In this document: positions 60,745-64,000 of the stretch, piece by piece | How positions within the stretch are numbered: the first letter of the stretch is position 1 | Layout of the letters: the number at the start of each line of letters is the position of its first letter | Source of the DNA: Arthrobacter_H sp030452125 | GTDB lineage: Bacteria > Actinomycetota > Actinomycetes > Actinomycetales > Micrococcaceae | Length of the DNA stretch: 64,000 bases | Strand: one strand, 5' to 3' | NCBI GenBank assembly: GCA_052379645.1 | Contig: JBQSYU010000001.1 | Notes under the pieces: generated by a model | The model's database searches: none | The model's input: only the letters and a program-made list of their open reading frames with translations | What the model was told of the DNA's origin: nothing | Translations under genes and position numbers: made by a program

Positions 60745-62031
60745 GTGATCGATGTTAAAGAGCTCGTAGAGAACCCCGTAGCCTTCCGTGCCTCCCAGCG
60801 ATTCCGCGGGGCCGACGAATCAGTGGTGGACCGGATCATTGCGGCGGATTCGTCCCGCCGCACCGCGATCACCAGTTTCGAGAACCTACGCGCCGAGCAG
60901 AACGCGTTCGGGAAGAAGGTCGCTGCGGCGAAGGGCGAGGAGAAGACCGCGCTGCTGGCCGAGGTCAAGGAGCTGGCGGCTCGAGTCAAAGCAGAACAGG
61001 CGACCGCCGACGCCGCGGCCCAGGAGCTGCTGGCCCTGCAGCGGTCGGTACCCAACCTCATCCAGGAGGGTGCCCCGGCCGGCGGGGAGGATGATTTCAG
61101 TGTCATCAAGACCGTCGGGACCCCCCGCGATTTCGGCCCCGAGGGATTCGCCCCGCGCGACCACCTGGAGCTGGGTGAACTGCTGGGGGCCATCGACATG
61201 GAACGGGGGGCCAAGGTCTCCGGTTCGCGCTTCTACTTCCTCAAGGGCGTCGGGGCCCGGCTGGAGATCGCGCTGATGAACATGGCGCTGGACCAGGCCA
61301 TCGCCCAGGGCTTCATCCCGATGATCACCCCCACGCTCGTCCGCCCCGAAACCATGCAAGGCACCGGCTTCGACGTCGAGCACGACGACGAGATCTACCG
61401 GCTCGAACGAGACGACCTGTACCTGACCGGCACCTCGGAGGTCGCGCTCGCCGGCTACCACGCCGACGAGATCCTGGACCTCTCCGCCGGGCCGTCCCGC
61501 TACGCCGGCTGGTCCACCTGCTATCGGCGTGAAGCCGGTTCCGCGGGCAAGGACACGCGCGGGATCATCCGGGTGCACCAGTTCAACAAGCTGGAGATGT
61601 TCATCTACTGCCCCATCGAGGAGGCGGCCGCCGAACACCAGCGGCTGCTGGCCTGGGAGGAGGAGATGCTGGCCAAGGTCGAACTTCCCTACCGGGTCAT
61701 CGATACCGCGGCGGGCGATCTGGGCATGAGCGCGGCGCGTAAATTCGATTGCGAGGCCTGGGTCCCCACGCAGGAGGACTACCGTGAGCTGACCTCCACC
61801 TCGAACTGCACCACGTTCCAGGCCCGCCGCCTGAACATCCGTGAGCGCACCACCGATGCCGACGGAAAGCCGGGCAAGACCCGATCGGTGGCCACGCTGA
61901 ACGGCACCCTGGCCACCACCCGGTGGATCGTGGCGATCCTGGAGCACCACCAGAACGCCGACGGTTCGGTCACCGTCCCGGCGGCACTTCGCCCCTACCT
62001 GGGCGGAATGGAAGTCCTGCCGGTCCTCTGA
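60745..62031 (+). CDS. serS: Seryl-tRNA synthetase
   Basis: 428 aa class II synthetase. An N-terminal coiled-coil arm (about residues 30-100) binds tRNA-Ser. Catalytic motifs: motif 2 CYRREAGSAGKDTRGIIRVHQFNKLEMF, and motif 3 LNGTLATTRWIVAILE. The arm also charges the selenocysteine tRNA where present. GTG 60745 is preferred over the adjacent in-frame GTG at 60742; neither has a strong Shine-Dalgarno, so it may be leaderless. Confidence 0.96.
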   Translation: MIDVKELVENPVAFRASQRFRGADESVVDRIIAADSSRRTAITSFENLRAEQNAFGKKVAAAKGEEKTALLAEVKELAARVKAEQATADAAAQELLALQRSVPNLIQEGAPAGGEDDFSVIKTVGTPRDFGPEGFAPRDHLELGELLGAIDMERGAKVSGSRFYFLKGVGARLEIALMNMALDQAIAQGFIPMITPTLVRPETMQGTGFDVEHDDEIYRLERDDLYLTGTSEVALAGYHADEILDLSAGPSRYAGWSTCYRREAGSAGKDTRGIIRVHQFNKLEMFIYCPIEEAAAEHQRLLAWEEEMLAKVELPYRVIDTAAGDLGMSAARKFDCEAWVPTQEDYRELTSTSNCTTFQARRLNIRERTTDADGKPGKTRSVATLNGTLATTRWIVAILEHHQNADGSVTVPAALRPYLGGMEVLPVL

Positions 62032-62049
62032 CCCGCAGCGCAGCCGGCC

Positions 62050-62083
62050 ACCGGTGCCCCCGCCCCGCGGCGGGGGCACCGGT
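62050..62083 (+). terminator. GC-rich terminator-like hairpin after serS
   Basis: A perfect 15-bp stem (ACCGGTGCCCCCGCC with its complement) with loop CCGC lies 19 bp past the serS stop. There is no T-run. Confidence 0.6.
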
Positions 62084-62179
62084 GCGTCGAGCGCAGGTTC
62101 CCTGATCGTCACCGGATGTTCACCCGACACCGCGGATGGGGCCCTATCCAACCATCGCCGGTGATGATTGGCTAGAGTC

Positions 62180-63016
62180 ATGACCATGATTACGAATACC
62201 GGCATCGAAGACCGGGTAATAACCACCCAACCGAAGATGGTGTGCCTGGACGTCGACGGCACCCTCGTGGACCACTACGGGCACATGTCCGACACCGTGA
62301 AGGAAGCCGCCCGCGACATCGTGGCGGCAGGACACGAGGTGATCGTCTCCACCGGACGCTCGCTGGGGGCCACCTTGCCCATCGTCCAGCTGCTGGGCAT
62401 CACCTCCGGCTACGCCGTCTGCAGCAACGGCGGCCTCACCGTGCGGATCGACACCTCCGTGTCCCCGGGCTACGAAGTGATCGACCGCAGGACCTTCGAC
62501 CCGGCGCCGGCCCTGCGGGCGCTGCGGAACGCCCTGCCGACCGCCAAGTACGCCCTCGAAAGCGACCAGGGGGACTTCCTGGCCACCGAACGCTTCCAGG
62601 ACGCCAGCTTCGGGGTCCGGGCGAAGGCGGTGACGTTCGAACAGATGATGGAAGCCACCGCGGTGCGTCTGGTCGTCTTCTCCAGCGACGATTCCTCCGA
62701 GGACTTCGTCGAAGCCGTCCAGACGATCGGCCTGCAGGGGGTCGCCTACTCCGTGGGGTGGACGGCCTGGCTGGACATCGCCGCCGAAGGCATCACCAAG
62801 GCCAGCGCCATCGAGGCGCTACGGGGCGAACTCGGTTTCGAGGTCCAGCACACCGTGGCCGTCGGGGACGGGCGCAACGACATCGAGATGCTCGGGTGGG
62901 CCGGACGGGGAGTGGCCATGGGCCAGGCCCCCGACGAGGTCAAGGCGGCCGCCGACGAGGTCACCACGACCGTCGACGAGGACGGCCTGGCGAACGTGCT
63001 GCGTAGCCTCCTCTAG
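62180..63016 (+). CDS. HAD-superfamily Cof-type phosphatase
   Basis: 278 aa. Motif I CLDVDGTLVDHYG, motif II VIVSTGRSLG, and motif IV AVGDGRNDIEMLG with Lys in ITKASAIEAL. It is the second Cof-type HAD enzyme in the window, but only broadly similar to that at 39338. It follows serS, as in related genomes, and converges on the regulator gene (4-bp overlap). ATG 62180 is the likely start; ATG 62186 follows closely. Substrate unknown. Confidence 0.9.
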   Translation: MTMITNTGIEDRVITTQPKMVCLDVDGTLVDHYGHMSDTVKEAARDIVAAGHEVIVSTGRSLGATLPIVQLLGITSGYAVCSNGGLTVRIDTSVSPGYEVIDRRTFDPAPALRALRNALPTAKYALESDQGDFLATERFQDASFGVRAKAVTFEQMMEATAVRLVVFSSDDSSEDFVEAVQTIGLQGVAYSVGWTAWLDIAAEGITKASAIEALRGELGFEVQHTVAVGDGRNDIEMLGWAGRGVAMGQAPDEVKAAADEVTTTVDEDGLANVLRSLL

Positions 63017-63678
63017 GCCCCTGCGGCGGGTCGGTCCGGTTCCCTGCCGGGATCATAGGGGTAGGTGGCCGCCGGCAGCCGGTCGGGCCCCGCCACGAGC
63101 GACAGCAGCCGGGCCACCGCCGGACGGCAGGCCCACTCCTCGTTCCAGTTCGACCGGACCACCGCCTTGGAGACCGCTTGGGCGGTGATCCCCAGTTCCG
63201 TGGCGATCGCCTTCTGCTGGCCGCGGACCCCGGGGATCATCAGATCCAGGACGGACCATTCGGCTTCGGTCCTGGTAGCGACGATCCGACCGACCAGCCG
63301 GGCCACCGCCTCCGCTTCGGAGGCCACCTCGGAGTCGGGGCCGGCGACGGCCAGGGGAATGCGCTCACCGGTCTTCTGGGCCCGGTTCACGGCTCGCCGG
63401 GCATAGACCAGGCCGAAGCCCTCGGCGTCGGCGATCAACTCGGGAAACGGTGCCTGCACCGGGCCCACGCCGATGCCCACATGCCACCGGTGTTGCCGCA
63501 AGGCGGTCAACGCCGCCTCGAGGGCGTGCTCCGGGGTGGTCAGGACGCCGATGGCCTCGTCGCCGAAGGAGCGTTGGAAGGGCACCAGCGTCGGGATCGG
63601 CGCGAGCGAGGCGATCAGCTCCTCGACCCGGTCTCCGACCTCGCGTGAATCGCGTTGATTGATGGTGAGGACGAACAT
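63013..63678 (-). CDS. SatD-like / winged-helix DNA-binding protein
   Basis: 221 aa. The N-terminal part resembles a nucleotide cyclase-like or SatD fold (MFVLTINQRDSREVGDRVEELIA, and HRWHVGIGVGPV). The C-terminal part holds a helix-turn-helix with QKAIATELGITAQAVSKAVVRSNW. It is probably a transcription regulator of the SatD family, whose function is not established. ATG 63678 is chosen by family N-terminus; the frame open to 63858 enters ppa. A palindrome lies 20 bp upstream of its start. Confidence 0.75.
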   Translation of the reverse strand: MFVLTINQRDSREVGDRVEELIASLAPIPTLVPFQRSFGDEAIGVLTTPEHALEAALTALRQHRWHVGIGVGPVQAPFPELIADAEGFGLVYARRAVNRAQKTGERIPLAVAGPDSEVASEAEAVARLVGRIVATRTEAEWSVLDLMIPGVRGQQKAIATELGITAQAVSKAVVRSNWNEEWACRPAVARLLSLVAGPDRLPAATYPYDPGREPDRPAAGA

Positions 63679-63697
63679 GGCACCAGTCTGCCCGACG

Positions 63698-63717
63698 ATC
63701 AACCGTTGACGGTTGAT
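63698..63717. promoter_or_regulatory. Palindromic operator candidate upstream of the SatD-like regulator
   Basis: ATCAACCG-TTGA-CGGTTGAT has perfect 8-bp arms around a 4-bp centre. It lies 20 bp upstream of the regulator start codon, in the position of a core promoter, which suggests autoregulation. Confidence 0.6.
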
Positions 63718-63767
63718 TCGGCGGTCGTGCCGTCGACCGGATCCACGCTGGTCCAGCGGAGGGGCTG

Positions 63768-64000
63768 CTAGTGGCCGGTGGTGGCGAACCGTTCGATGGA
63801 ACGGGTGAGTTCGGCTTCGGCCGCGGCGCGGCCCTCCCAGCCCTCGGCCTTGACCCACTTGCCCGGTTCCAGGTCCTTATAGTGCAGGAAGAAGTGCTCG
63901 ATCTCCCGGATCAGCCACTGGTCCACATCCTCGAGTTCGCGGATGTGGTCGTAGCGCTTATCCGCCGGGACGCAGATCAGCTTGGCGTCCCCGCCGCCGT
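63768..64000 (-). CDS. ppa: Inorganic pyrophosphatase, C-terminal part (5' end outside window)
   Basis: The reading frame on the minus strand from the window edge to the stop at 63768 encodes about 76 residues. It contains GGGDAKLICVPADKRY, then HFFLHYKDLEPGKWVKAEGW, the family I pyrophosphatase C-terminal signature, and ends ERFATTGH. The enzyme hydrolyses pyrophosphate to drive biosynthetic reactions. The N-terminal half, including the metal-binding aspartates, is beyond the window. Confidence 0.95.
   Translation of the reverse strand, partial: GGGDAKLICVPADKRYDHIRELEDVDQWLIREIEHFFLHYKDLEPGKWVKAEGWEGRAAAEAELTRSIERFATTGH

Overview
This is a high-G+C chromosomal segment from an actinobacterium, most likely of the order Micrococcales and close to the Micrococcaceae. 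Supporting this are the GTG/ATGA-coupled cell-wall operon fhaA-fhaB-pstP-ftsW-pbpA-pknA-pknB, a downstream crgA / class E sortase / pabA block, a Lys/Arg-export lysE-lysG pair, and a seryl-tRNA synthetase that resembles Arthrobacter-type enzymes from memory. No rRNA operon or CRISPR array was seen. One tRNA, two probable riboswitches and about ten intrinsic-type hairpins are present. Genus cannot be decided from the sequence alone.

Layout. 1-8.2 kb is accessory DNA. It holds the C-terminal half of a TraA/MobF-type conjugative relaxase-helicase, then a complete ferric-siderophore uptake set (ATPase, TetR regulator, lipoprotein receptor, siderophore-interacting flavoprotein, two FecCD permeases) built around an IdeR/DmdR-type iron box. 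It closes with a resolvase C-terminal remnant and a large perfect hairpin. 8.2-13.5 kb holds a DMT exporter, an 11-residue-repeat membrane protein, ppiA and a zinc-finger rhomboid protease. Next comes an approximately 600-bp gene-free region packed with DnaA boxes (candidate replication origin or DnaA-titration site), then a two-domain GNAT.

13.5-28.2 kb is transport and cell-envelope housekeeping: lysE/lysG, a DUF3817 protein, an SMR guanidinium-type exporter behind a guanidine-I-like riboswitch, crgA, sortase E, a 54-aa membrane protein, pabA and the Ser/Thr kinase / elongation / phosphatase / FHA operon, ending with tRNA-Leu(CAG). 28.2-48 kb is metabolism: dienelactone hydrolase, universal stress protein, gluconate uptake and kinase with a FadR-type regulator, an OFA-type MFS carrier with its 48-aa partner, an ATP-grasp ligase, enoyl-CoA hydratase, sugar kinase, HAD phosphatase, a nitrilase-fold protein without its catalytic cysteine, GDPD, an NCS2 permease and a TPP-riboswitch thiE / thiD-tenA operon, then aldehyde dehydrogenase.

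48-64 kb has a glycine-betaine/choline ABC transporter, phosphoglucomutase, a POT peptide carrier, an amidase coupled to a membrane UbiB-family kinase, rhodanese-pheA, a diacylglycerol-kinase-family protein, serS, a HAD phosphatase, a probable winged-helix regulator with a palindromic operator, and the 3' end of ppa.

Most starts were moved inward from the longest open frame by ribosome-binding site, overlap with the upstream stop codon, or family length. These choices are stated per gene.
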